64,000 bases of DNA from Metaclostridioides mangenotii. Lineage in GTDB: Bacteria; Bacillota; Clostridia; Peptostreptococcales; Peptostreptococcaceae. Made by a program: the position numbers and the translations under genes. Below the pieces are notes generated by a model. That model was not told the origin of the DNA, made no database searches, and saw only the letters and a list, made by a program, of their open reading frames with translations. Each line of letters opens with the position of its first letter. Within the stretch, counting starts at the first letter, position 1. The DNA is taken from NCBI RefSeq assembly GCF_017873185.1, contig NZ_JAGGJX010000003.1, positions 1 through 64,000 on the forward strand, given 5' to 3'. Positions 50,773 through 58,962 of this stretch are shown here, piece after piece.

Positions 50773-51134
50773 ATATAAGTAAAGCAAGGAAATCTATTGA
50801 AAAGATGTACTTTGATACTTGTAATATATATGAGTACTTGCCTTACAAAGATCCAGTAACAAAGCAAACTAAGCATAACTGGGATATAGTTCACGAAAAT
50901 ATACCATGCAAGTTATCTTTCAAAACTATTACATCTACTACAATTGACGATGGTGTAGGAAAGATTGGGCAAGCTGCAAAGTTATCTATAAACCCGGATA
51001 TAGTCATAAAAGCAGGATCTAAAATAGTTGTAACTAGAGATAATAAAGCCTTATCGTTTAAAAATAGTGGTCAACCAGCGTTACATCGCAATCATCAAGA
51101 GATAGTTTTAGAACTATTTGAGAAATGGAGTTAA
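50766..51134 (+). CDS. xkdH: Head-tail joining protein (YqbH/XkdH-like)
   Basis: A 122-aa protein with CNIYEYLPYKDPVTKQTKHNW, IPCKLSFKTI and INPDIVIKAGSKIVVTRDN, matching the YqbH/XkdH stopper-type head closure family. ATG overlaps the connector gene; AGGAGG lies just upstream. Confidence 0.82.
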   Translation: MVDISKARKSIEKMYFDTCNIYEYLPYKDPVTKQTKHNWDIVHENIPCKLSFKTITSTTIDDGVGKIGQAAKLSINPDIVIKAGSKIVVTRDNKALSFKNSGQPALHRNHQEIVLELFEKWS

Positions 51135-51136
51135 CT

Positions 51137-51604
51137 ATGGCTAAATGGGGAAGTGCTGATTTTAAAAAGTTGAAAAGGGTTAATGATAACTTAAAGAAAT
51201 TGCAAAGCCAAGATATTGAAGCGTTTTGTAGAGAGTGTTCAAGAGAGCTTACTGCTAGATTATTAGGAAAAGTAATTAGACGTACACCAGTTGGTCAATA
51301 TCCTGCAAGTTCCGGTAAAGTTGGCGGAACATTAAGGCGAGGGTGGACTCATGGAACAGGAATGAATGCTAAAGCATTTGCTTATGCCTTGCCTGTTGTA
51401 AAAAAAGGGGATATGTATGAGATAACTATAATTAACCCAACAGAATATGCGAGTTATGTTAATTTCGGACACAGGAAAAGAGGTGGCAAAGGTTGGGTAG
51501 AAGGAAGATTTATGCTAACAATATCTGAGAATGAGATAGAAGCTCAAGCACCTAAATTATTAGAAAAGAAATTAATGGAATATTTAAGGAAGTGCTTCGA
51601 ATGA
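51137..51604 (+). CDS. xkdI: HK97 gp10 / XkdI-like tail-component protein
   Basis: A 155-aa protein with the gp10-family pattern CSRELTARLLGKVIRRTPVGQY, GGTLRRGWTHG, ITIINPTEYASYVNFGHRKRG and GRFMLTISENEIEAQ. It joins heads to tails. ATG 51137 lies 7 nt after GGAGT; the longer frame from 51125 overlaps the previous gene. Overlaps the downstream start by 4 nt. Confidence 0.87.
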   Translation: MAKWGSADFKKLKRVNDNLKKLQSQDIEAFCRECSRELTARLLGKVIRRTPVGQYPASSGKVGGTLRRGWTHGTGMNAKAFAYALPVVKKGDMYEITIINPTEYASYVNFGHRKRGGKGWVEGRFMLTISENEIEAQAPKLLEKKLMEYLRKCFE

Positions 51605-52031
51605 TAAATAGATTGATAGATGGTATTTCGATAAGGTTAAATGAATTGTTCGGTGATGATTACGACATATACACTGAAGCAGTAAAGCAGGGCTTTAAAG
51701 AGCCTTGCTTTTTTATTAAGTCATTAGATCCTAGTAAAACGCAGTATCCTAATAAACAAAGCCTTAGAGAGTAGAGTATTTATTTGATGTTATGTACTTT
51801 CCGGGTAGCGAAGATACAAACAGCGAGATAAATAGCGTTACAGAGGATTTATTTGAGGGGTTAGAGGTAATAGAGTTACTTAATGGAGAATTAAATCGTG
51901 GATCTAGTATGCACGCTGAAACTGTAGATGATAAATTACATTTCTTTGTTAATTACAATGTACTTGTGAGAAAAGTAGAGCAATACGAAGAGTTGGGAGA
52001 TTTAGAGCTTCGAATAAATATAAAGAGGTGA
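51601..52031 (+). pseudogene. xkdJ: XkdJ/YqbJ-like tail terminator gene broken by a 5-bp duplication
   Basis: The first part (51601-51774) encodes MINRLIDGISIRLNELFGDD and EAVKQGFKEPCFFIKSLDPS, then stops. The second part (51792-52031, other frame) continues YFPGSEDTNSEINSVTEDLF to the normal end (GDLELRINIKR). A tandem GAGTA-GAGTA at 51769-51778 causes the break; with one copy removed the frame is continuous and gives about 142 aa, the normal family length. The second frame has no good start. XkdJ-like proteins complete the tail, so particle assembly may be impaired. Confidence 0.8.
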
Positions 52032-52035
52032 TTGG

Positions 52036-52227
52036 ATGGCTAAAAAAGCAGAATTAGAGAAAAAAGATACTGTAGGGATTGCTAGATTTAGCAAAGAGCA
52101 GTTAATTAATTCTGAGAAATATGCGGCTAAAAGAGATTTATTAACTGCGTTATTAGATGCAGATAAAGAGTATTCCTTTTTAGAAGTAGATAAAGAAATA
52201 GATAAATTTGAAAAGAAGGTGATGTAA
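52036..52227 (+). CDS. Small phage protein preceding the tail sheath gene, 63 aa
   Basis: A charged helical protein (MAKKAELEKKDTVGIARFSKEQ; LLTALLDADKEYSFLEVDKEIDKF). Small proteins in this position are common in PBSX-like tails, function unknown. GAGGTGATT precedes the ATG; its stop overlaps the sheath start. Confidence 0.75.
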   Translation: MAKKAELEKKDTVGIARFSKEQLINSEKYAAKRDLLTALLDADKEYSFLEVDKEIDKFEKKVM

Positions 52228-53534
52228 TGGCTTTAGGAGGCGGTGTATTTGTAAAACAAGATAAAGTATTGCCGGGTACTTATATAACCACTATAAGTGC
52301 AAGTAGAGCGCCCTCTATGTTATCCGAAAGAGGAGTTGCGGCTATGCCAATTCTCCTTGACTGGGGAGTAGAAGGCGAAATTATAGAAGTTAATATCGAG
52401 AAGGTTGAAAAAGATTCCTTAAAACTGTTTGGATATGATTTAGCACATGAAAAACTAAAGGGATTAAGGGATTTATTTAGAAACATTAAAACCGCTTATC
52501 TATATAGACTTAATGCAGGAGAAAAGGCTAAAAATACTATGTCTACAGCTAAATATTCAGGAGTTAGGGGAAATGACATAAAGATAGTTGTATCGCAGAA
52601 CGTAGATGATATAACAAAGTTTGAAGTAAAGACTTTTATTGATACTACAAAAGTAGATACGCAGTTAGTTAAAGATGTAGCAGAGCTTAAGGATAATGAT
52701 TTTGTAGTTTGGAATAGAGAAGTAGCATTGGAACTGACAGCGGGTATGCCTTTAACTGGTGGGGCTAGTGGAGATACAACTGGAGTTGAATATCAAGATT
52801 TCTTAAAGAAAATTGATACATACGCTTTTAATATATTAGGAACTACATCTACAGAAAAGACAGTGCAAGACTTATTTATTGCATTTACTAAGCGAATGCG
52901 CGATGAGGAAGGTGTTAAATTCCAAACTGTACTTTACAGACGAGAAGATGCTAACTACGAAGGCATTATATCTGTAGAAAATAAAGTCCTAGATAAAAAC
53001 TGGGAAGAATCTTCGTTAGTATATTGGCTTGCAGGTAAGTCAGCAGGGTGTGAAATTAATGATTCAGCTTTAAACAAGACTTATGACGGAGAGTTTACAA
53101 TTGATGTAAGTTATAACCAAGACGAACTAAAGGATGCTTTATTGTCAGGCAAATTTATATTTCATAGAGAAAGTAATGAAGTCAAAACACTAAAAGATAT
53201 AAATACCTTAACGACTTTTACAGAAATTAAAAATGACAGCTTTAGTTATAACCAAACAATTAGAGTATTAGATCAGGAAGCTATTGACGCATCAAAGATA
53301 TACAATGCAAAGTATATCGGATCTAGAGGGAAACTAAGTTCTCTGGTAATAGCTTACTGGAATGATCTTGTAGATTTAAATAAAGAGTACGATAGACTAG
53401 ATGCTATAGAAAACTTCAACGCTCAAGATATTGTGGTGTTAGAAGGAGAAGATAAAAGGAGTATGGTATCTACAATGGCTATTCAGCCAGTCAATGCTCC
53501 AGAAAAATTATACATGACGATAGTAGTAAATTAA
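52227..53534 (+). CDS. xkdK: Contractile tail sheath protein
   Basis: A 435-aa XkdK-type sheath protein; polymerises around the tube and contracts on infection, showing the phage is a myovirus. N-terminal GGGVFVKQDKVLPGTYITTISA, central KYSGVRGNDIKIVVSQN and TGGASGDTTGVEYQDFL, C-terminal GRGKLSSLVIAYWNDLVDLNKEY-like and AIQPVNAPEKLYMTIVVN are typical. AAGGTGATG upstream. Confidence 0.95.
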   Translation: MALGGGVFVKQDKVLPGTYITTISASRAPSMLSERGVAAMPILLDWGVEGEIIEVNIEKVEKDSLKLFGYDLAHEKLKGLRDLFRNIKTAYLYRLNAGEKAKNTMSTAKYSGVRGNDIKIVVSQNVDDITKFEVKTFIDTTKVDTQLVKDVAELKDNDFVVWNREVALELTAGMPLTGGASGDTTGVEYQDFLKKIDTYAFNILGTTSTEKTVQDLFIAFTKRMRDEEGVKFQTVLYRREDANYEGIISVENKVLDKNWEESSLVYWLAGKSAGCEINDSALNKTYDGEFTIDVSYNQDELKDALLSGKFIFHRESNEVKTLKDINTLTTFTEIKNDSFSYNQTIRVLDQEAIDASKIYNAKYIGSRGKLSSLVIAYWNDLVDLNKEYDRLDAIENFNAQDIVVLEGEDKRSMVSTMAIQPVNAPEKLYMTIVVN

Positions 53535-53552
53535 TAAAAGAGAGGTGATTAG

Positions 53553-54032
53553 ATGGCACTTGCAGCAAAACAAATAATAGTGCAAGATATGCTTGCAGGT
53601 TCGCAAGGTGAATGCTATGTAGACATAGAGGGAAATAGATATCATTTTGCAAGTATAATAAATTTACAATTTAATTTTGAAAAAACAAAAGTAAAAAAGA
53701 GAGTATTGGGTAGAACTGGTGCTGTTAACAAGTCAACTGGTTGGGAAGGTGCAGCCGAAGGAACAATTTATTACAATACATCCGTTCTTAGAATGTTAAT
53801 GTACAGATACAAAGAAACAGGAGAAGATATTTACTTTACGACAACTGTTTCAAACGAAGATACAACATCTAGGCGAGGCAGACAAACTTTTATTGCGAAG
53901 GATTGCAACACAGACGGAGGAATATTAGCAATGTTAGATGTAGATGCAGAGGTTTTGGAGGAGGATATTTCAATGACGTTCGATGATTTTGAATATCCGG
54001 AGCAATTTGACATATCAGATAACGTAATATAA
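53553..54032 (+). CDS. xkdM: Tail tube protein
   Basis: A 159-aa XkdM-family tube subunit. KQIIVQDMLAGSQGECYVDIEGN, KVKKRVLGRTGAVNKSTGWEG and a late acidic MTFDDFEYPEQFDI are diagnostic. Follows the sheath gene by 18 nt with GAGAGGTGATT. A terminator-like hairpin follows, which may lower xkdN expression relative to the tube. Confidence 0.95.
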   Translation: MALAAKQIIVQDMLAGSQGECYVDIEGNRYHFASIINLQFNFEKTKVKKRVLGRTGAVNKSTGWEGAAEGTIYYNTSVLRMLMYRYKETGEDIYFTTTVSNEDTTSRRGRQTFIAKDCNTDGGILAMLDVDAEVLEEDISMTFDDFEYPEQFDISDNVI

Positions 54033-54070
54033 GCACTCTATTTCTTAGATAAATAAGGGTGCTTTTTTTA
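54032..54070 (+). terminator. Terminator between tube and tail-chaperone genes
   Basis: AGCACTC pairs with GGGTGCT (one G-T) over an AT-rich 18-nt loop, followed by seven T. It probably attenuates rather than stops transcription, since the tail genes continue. Confidence 0.7.
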
Positions 54071-54113
54071 TGCAAAAATATAATTAATTTAAAAATAAGG
54101 GAGAATATAAAAT

Positions 54114-54539
54114 ATGGATTTAACAACGTTTTTAAGTCAAAATGCAATAAAATTAGAAGGTGTGAAATATGCACCATCGATAAGATATAAGGACAAAGAT
54201 GGAAAACCTATAGAATGGGAATTAAAGGCTATTGATTCAGGACAAGATTCTGCTATAAGAAAGTCTTGTACAAAGGAGCTTCCAGTTCCCGGCAAAAAGG
54301 GGCAATTTAGACCTACAGTAGACCAAGAAAGGTATCAAGCAGAATTATGCATAGCTTGTGTAGCTGACCCGAATTTTCACGATAAAGAACTACAAGATAG
54401 CGTTGGAGTAATGGGAGCGGTAGAAGCACTTAATAAAATACTATTACCTGGTGAATATGTAGACCTTCTAATGGAAGTAAACAAGCTACTTGGATATGAT
54501 GTAAGTTTTGAAGAGAAAGTTGAACAGGCAAAAAACTAA
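54114..54539 (+). CDS. xkdN: Tail assembly chaperone (XkdN, zero-frame product)
   Basis: A 141-aa XkdN-type tail assembly chaperone, functionally like lambda gpG. Features: FLSQNAIKLEGVKYAPSIRYKD, the GQDSAIRKSCTKELPVPGKKG region, and LLMEVNKLLGYDVSFEEKVEQ near the end. The stop codon follows directly on a slippery heptamer, so a longer fusion can also be made. Coats the tape-measure protein during tail assembly. Confidence 0.92.
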   Translation: MDLTTFLSQNAIKLEGVKYAPSIRYKDKDGKPIEWELKAIDSGQDSAIRKSCTKELPVPGKKGQFRPTVDQERYQAELCIACVADPNFHDKELQDSVGVMGAVEALNKILLPGEYVDLLMEVNKLLGYDVSFEEKVEQAKN

Positions 54540-54718
54540 TAAAAGAAGGAGATTTTGATTCGAATATATCACATTATCTCCTTCAAGAAAAAGGTATATT
54601 TCCAACTGATTTTCTTAAAAGAGATGTTAATGAAAGAGCATTTGTTGTAGGATCGATACAGTTAAAACTTGAAGCAGAAAAGAAAGAAGCTAAAAAAGCA
54701 AAGGCAAAAAAGAGATAA
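54114..54718 (+). CDS. xkdN: Tail assembly chaperone -1 frameshift fusion (gpGT-like)
   Basis: A -1 slip at A AAA AAC (54530-54536) just before the TAA stop would append 60 residues (starting LIKEGDFDSNISHYLLQEKG, ending in a Lys/Ala-rich tail) to TAA 54716. The fusion is about 201 aa. Eight nucleotides after the heptamer a perfect 9-bp stem, GAAGGAGAT/ATCTCCTTC (54545-54553 with 54576-54584), can stall the ribosome. The -1 frame has no start codon or ribosome-binding site, which supports frameshifting over a separate gene. Confidence 0.85.
54530..54584 (+). promoter_or_regulatory. Programmed -1 ribosomal frameshift signal
   Basis: Canonical X XXY YYZ slippery site A AAA AAC (54530-54536) in frame with xkdN, followed by an 8-nt spacer and a 9-bp hairpin. 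The stop codon lies directly after the heptamer, as in many tail-chaperone genes. Confidence 0.85.
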
Positions 54719-54786
54719 TTCGACAATATATCTCCTGTATTTGTTGTATAATATTGGTATATAACAATTTATAGGGAGGTTATATT

Positions 54787-55356
54787 ATGGCCAATTTTTG
54801 CTCTAACTGTGGGATTAATGCAGAGGGAAGTTTCTGTTCTAACTGTGGGACTAAACTAGATTCAAATAAAGATACCATTGATATCGAAAATATTGAGGAA
54901 GAAATTGATATAAATGACTATGACTTAAAAGGTGTAGATATACATAAGATAATGGAAGAAACGAGCTATATAAAAGCATCTAGTGTAAGGAGACTTTGGG
55001 AGAAAACTGGAATTGATAAGGATATATGCAAAAAAATTCTAGAGAAACCATATGGAGAATATTATTCAAATAATCCAGAAGTGGCAGAAAGACATAAGAA
55101 TAGAGAAAATCTCGGAAAGACTGTTTCTATGAAAGAACAGTTAAACAAAGAAAAAAAAGACAATATAAAATGCCCCAAGTGTGGTTCGACGTCTTTCTCA
55201 GCTGATAAAAAAGGCTTTGGAATTGGCAAGGCGGTAATTGGAGCTTCAATTGCAGGCGGAATAGGTTTAACAGCTGGGAATATAGGTGCTAAGAAAGTAA
55301 GGATCACTTGTTTATCGTGTGGTAACCAATTTTGGGCAGGATCAAATAAGAAATAA
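54787..55356 (+). CDS. Double zinc-ribbon protein, 189 aa (moron)
   Basis: Two N-terminal zinc-ribbon half motifs (FCSNCGINAEGSFCSNCGTKL), an acidic middle and a C-terminal ribbon (CPKCGSTSF ... CLSCGNQFW). A Gly/Ala-rich membrane-like segment (GKAVIGASIAGGIGLTAGNIG) lies between the last two cysteine pairs. It lies between xkdN and the tape-measure gene, an unusual site. A TATAAT at 54747-54752 and AGGGAGG before the start suggest its own expression. Function unknown. Confidence 0.78.
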   Translation: MANFCSNCGINAEGSFCSNCGTKLDSNKDTIDIENIEEEIDINDYDLKGVDIHKIMEETSYIKASSVRRLWEKTGIDKDICKKILEKPYGEYYSNNPEVAERHKNRENLGKTVSMKEQLNKEKKDNIKCPKCGSTSFSADKKGFGIGKAVIGASIAGGIGLTAGNIGAKKVRITCLSCGNQFWAGSNKK

Positions 55357-55400
55357 ACATTAACTGTTCAATAAAATAAAAAATCATGGAGGAGTATGTA

Positions 55401-55880
55401 ATGGGGAGAAAGAAAGCATATTTAATTATTGTTATTTCTTTAGTTCTATTTTCGCTAGTTGGTTGTGATTCAAACTCAGCAAGTACTGACTCAAAACCTC
55501 AGAAACAAGAAGAAATAAAAAAAGATAACAGCAACGAAAAAGAAGTTGATAAAAGTAATATAGAGGAAAAAACATCAGAAGATAATGCTAAGAGTTCAAA
55601 ACAGGATAAAGAGACTCCCGATAGAAAAGAAGGCATGTCGGATGATGAATACTTAAAGTACTTAAAAGAAATAGCTGAAAATACAAGTGAAATAGCTGAA
55701 AATACAAGAAAAAAACCTAAGAAGATATATAAGGAAGAAAATGTAGTATACTACAATGACATCTCAGGAGATAAAGAGAACGAAGGAAGAGACACATCAG
55801 AGAAAATAAATGTAAATACTAATAATAATAACAAAGATGATATGGATTTAGATGGCGTGGCTAATGATTTAAATAATTAA
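55401..55880 (+). CDS. Prophage lipoprotein with tape-measure-like C terminus
   Basis: About 159 aa. A lipoprotein signal (lipobox SLVGC, Cys at 22) and a long disordered Lys/Glu/Asp region (about 25-80) precede DDEYLKYLKEIAENTSEIAE. The protein ends with NTNNNNKDDMDLDGVANDLN. These two segments match, in the same order, the last 70 residues of the tape-measure protein just downstream ([14 protein letters not shown] and [12 protein letters not shown]). ATG 55401 follows GGAGGA. Possible role: a surface lipoprotein that blocks DNA entry of related phages. Confidence 0.82.
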   Translation: MGRKKAYLIIVISLVLFSLVGCDSNSASTDSKPQKQEEIKKDNSNEKEVDKSNIEEKTSEDNAKSSKQDKETPDRKEGMSDDEYLKYLKEIAENTSEIAENTRKKPKKIYKEENVVYYNDISGDKENEGRDTSEKINVNTNNNNKDDMDLDGVANDLNN

Positions 55881-55887
55881 TAGGAAT

Positions 55888-55935
55888 ATAATAAAAGCAT
55901 TTACAGTTTTGTAGGTGCTTTTATTATGTATTTTT
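55888..55935 (+). terminator. Terminator of the zinc-ribbon/lipoprotein cassette
   Basis: ATAATAAAAGCA pairs with TGCTTTTATTAT, followed by GTATTTTTTT. Together with the upstream TATAAT it frames the two moron genes as a separate unit inside the tail operon. Confidence 0.78.
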
Positions 55936-55954
55936 TTAGGAAAGGAGGGACTCT

Positions 55955-58252
55955 ATGGCTAGCATTCAAACGGCTATACAACTGCATGACGGGATGTCAC
56001 CTGCGCTAAGATCTATAACAAATTCCATGAATATAGTTATAAGTTCATTTGAACAAATGCAAAGGGCATCATCTAATCCTATTGATATAAATAATATTTC
56101 ATCTGCTAGAGCAGAATTAAACAATGCTGAAACACAGCTTAGACAAGTAGAGCAACAGATAAATAATTCTAGAAATTCACAAGATAGATTCAACAATACT
56201 GTTAGAAATGGATCAAGCGGATTTGACACGCTCATCGGAAAGGCTAAACAACTATTTGGAGTATATGCTTTAATGAGAGGAATCAACTTTGTAAGTGGTC
56301 TATCCGATCAAATTACTAATACTCACGCTCGATTAAATCTTATTAATGACGGTTTGCAGACAACTGACCAATTAAATAAAATGATATTCCAAAGCGCACA
56401 AAGATCTAGAGCCGCTTATGCAGATACAGCAAATATTGTCGCAAGAATAGGCATGAATGCTGGTGATGCATTTAGTAGTACAAGAGAAGTTGTTGCATTT
56501 GCAGAGCAATTAAATAAGAAGTTTGCAATTGCAGGTACAACTACAGCAGAAATGAACTCGGTTATGATTCAGTTAACACAGGCTTTAGGTTCTGGAGTAC
56601 TTCGTGGAGACGAGTTAAATTCAGTGTTTGAAGCGGCGCCTAACATCATTAAATCTGTAGCGGATTATCTAGATGTGCCAATCGGGAAGATACGTGAGAT
56701 GGCATCAGAAGGAATGTTGTCAGCAGATATTGTAAAAAATGCAATAATGGAATCAGCAAATGAAACAAATAAAATGTTTGAACAGATGCCTTATACATTT
56801 GCACAATTAGGTACGGCGGTAAAGAATCACGCATTTATGATATTTGGGCAGATCAATAAAAAAATTCAGGAAGTAATGACAAGTAACCATTTAAAAGTAT
56901 TTGCAGAAGATTTTGTAGATGCAATGTATGTAATCGGGAATAGTGTAGCCACCGTTGCAAGTAGCTTTTTAAATATATTTAATAACCAAGGATTTCAACA
57001 ATTTGCAACTATAGCTTTAACTACATTTACATTAATTGCGCAAGGTGTAGGCATAGTATTAACTGCTGTAAATAATCTTGTATCCTTTATTATGTCTGGA
57101 TTTTCTATGCTGGCGCCTATATTAATTGGAGCAATTGCATTATGGACGGCTTATAGAATGGCTATACTCGCAGGAGTAGTAATTTCAGGTATACAAGCAA
57201 CTGTAACAATGCTACAAACCTTATGGACAAACATATTAAATGGATCGCTTCTAACAAACATTATGATGACTATTGCCGCGAAGATAGCAACGGATGCTTT
57301 AAGCGGCTCGATGTTACTGCTTTTAACTACAATGGTTATGGTAGTTGCAGTAATATTACTTGTAGTAGTAGCTGTGTATGCGGGAATTGCTATTTTTAAT
57401 TATTTCGCAGGAACTAGCATAAGTGCAACTGGTATAGTTGTAGCCGCTTTCTATGTAATGGGCGCTATTATTGCTAATATATTTATAGCGATGGCAAATA
57501 ATGTGGTTAATGTGATAGGTATATTCTGGAACGGGTTCGCAACTGTAGCAGAATTCCTTGCGAACGTGTTTAATGATCCGATCGGTGCTATTTGTAGGCT
57601 ATTTACACAATTAGGCAGCTATGTGTTAGACATTTTAAAAGGTATAGCTAGTGCAATAGACACGTTATTTGGGAGCAATCTAGAGTCGGCTTTAGGAGGA
57701 TTTCAAAACAAACTACAAAAGTGGTCTAATGATAAATTCGGAGACAATAAAATAAAAGTTGAGAGGTTTGACGCTTCTAAATATAGTATAGATAGATTAG
57801 AATACGGGAAAGCAGCTAAAGCTGGATACAAAGTAGGGCAAGGGTTCGAAAATAACGTTAAGGGCATGTTTGATATAAATAAATGGGGAGACAAGGCTAG
57901 AGAAGATTTAGGATTGGGAGATTTATTTGATGATAAATACGGTCTTAACAACCTAAATAATGGTCTTGGCGGAGCTGGTAACCCGTTAACAGGCGGAAAT
58001 AAAGCCGATAAAGAAACAGCCGCCAACACTGCAAAGATGGCTAAGACAATGGAAGCTACACAAGAGGATTTAAAGTATCTTAGAGACATTGCAGAACAAA
58101 ATACAATAAATAATAGCACTGTAGAGGTTAAAGTGGATATAACTAATCACAATACAATCAATAGTGATCTAGACTTAGATGGTGTAGTGGAACACTTGAA
58201 TTCTACAATAAAAGAACAGGTAGCTATTGGAGCAGAAGGATTATATATTTAG
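55955..58252 (+). CDS. xkdO: Tail tape-measure protein
   Basis: A 765-aa protein that sets tail length and helps DNA ejection. The N-terminal tape-measure domain includes [58 protein letters not shown] and [22 protein letters not shown]. Hydrophobic segments at about 380-535 are followed by a polar C-terminal part. The last 70 residues carry the LKYLRDIAE and [12 protein letters not shown] segments shared with the adjacent lipoprotein. Shorter than the 1,332-aa PBSX XkdO, implying a short tail. AAAGGAGGG upstream. Confidence 0.95.
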   Translation: MASIQTAIQLHDGMSPALRSITNSMNIVISSFEQMQRASSNPIDINNISSARAELNNAETQLRQVEQQINNSRNSQDRFNNTVRNGSSGFDTLIGKAKQLFGVYALMRGINFVSGLSDQITNTHARLNLINDGLQTTDQLNKMIFQSAQRSRAAYADTANIVARIGMNAGDAFSSTREVVAFAEQLNKKFAIAGTTTAEMNSVMIQLTQALGSGVLRGDELNSVFEAAPNIIKSVADYLDVPIGKIREMASEGMLSADIVKNAIMESANETNKMFEQMPYTFAQLGTAVKNHAFMIFGQINKKIQEVMTSNHLKVFAEDFVDAMYVIGNSVATVASSFLNIFNNQGFQQFATIALTTFTLIAQGVGIVLTAVNNLVSFIMSGFSMLAPILIGAIALWTAYRMAILAGVVISGIQATVTMLQTLWTNILNGSLLTNIMMTIAAKIATDALSGSMLLLLTTMVMVVAVILLVVVAVYAGIAIFNYFAGTSISATGIVVAAFYVMGAIIANIFIAMANNVVNVIGIFWNGFATVAEFLANVFNDPIGAICRLFTQLGSYVLDILKGIASAIDTLFGSNLESALGGFQNKLQKWSNDKFGDNKIKVERFDASKYSIDRLEYGKAAKAGYKVGQGFENNVKGMFDINKWGDKAREDLGLGDLFDDKYGLNNLNNGLGGAGNPLTGGNKADKETAANTAKMAKTMEATQEDLKYLRDIAEQNTINNSTVEVKVDITNHNTINSDLDLDGVVEHLNSTIKEQVAIGAEGLYI

Positions 58253-58263
58253 GAGGGGTGTAA

Positions 58264-58962
58264 ATGGCATATGATTTTTATCTAGATGGGGAACTGATGC
58301 CAATTCCTCCTTCTAAAATGACTATGGCAATAAATAATAAAAATAAGACAATTGATTTGATAAATGGAATAGAAGTAAACATCTTGAAGCCGGCAGGTCT
58401 TACAGAAATAGATGTAAGTTTTAACATACCGCACAGACAATATCCGTTTGCAAAGTATTTAAATGGATTTAAAGATGCAAAGTACTTTTTAAAAAAATAT
58501 GAGGATTTAAAATTAAGTCAAAAGCCTTTCCAGTTTATAGTCTCTAGAACGATGGATAATTCGTCAGAGGCTTTTTTTTATACCAATTATAAAGTTAGTT
58601 TAGAGGATTATAAAATAGAAGAGGATGCAGAAGACAACTCCGACATAACTATAATAGCTAAACTTAAGAACTATAGAGAATACGCAACAATAGTATATAA
58701 GCCTGCGAACAACAATAATAACGGAACTACGGTTGTAAAGCCGGAACAAGAGCGACCTGCAGGAGAGAATAAGCCTAGCGGTAAGACTTGTACAGTAAAA
58801 TCAAATGATAACTTATACGACATATGTAAAGCACAATTAGGAAATGGGGCGCTTTATAAAAAAGTTTATGAACTAAATAAAGATATGATGGATAAGAGGA
58901 ATGCAGGTAAAAATGTTCCTAAGTATACCATATATGCGGGGCAGGTGTTGAAACTTGAGTAA
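58264..58962 (+). CDS. xkdP: XkdP-like LysM baseplate/tail protein
   Basis: A 232-aa protein. The N-terminal domain (YDFYLDGELMPIPPSKMTMAIN, IDVSFNIPHRQYPFA) is the phage tail hub-associated part. A C-terminal LysM domain (CTVKSNDNLYDICKAQLGNGALYKKVYELNKD to YAGQVLKLE) binds peptidoglycan. It overlaps the next start by 8 nt. Confidence 0.92.
   Translation: MAYDFYLDGELMPIPPSKMTMAINNKNKTIDLINGIEVNILKPAGLTEIDVSFNIPHRQYPFAKYLNGFKDAKYFLKKYEDLKLSQKPFQFIVSRTMDNSSEAFFYTNYKVSLEDYKIEEDAEDNSDITIIAKLKNYREYATIVYKPANNNNNGTTVVKPEQERPAGENKPSGKTCTVKSNDNLYDICKAQLGNGALYKKVYELNKDMMDKRNAGKNVPKYTIYAGQVLKLE

Noticed and set aside
51792-52031. Independent gene for the second half of XkdJ
   Set aside because: There is no ribosome-binding site before the internal ATG and the protein continues the first half exactly when the 5-bp duplication is removed.
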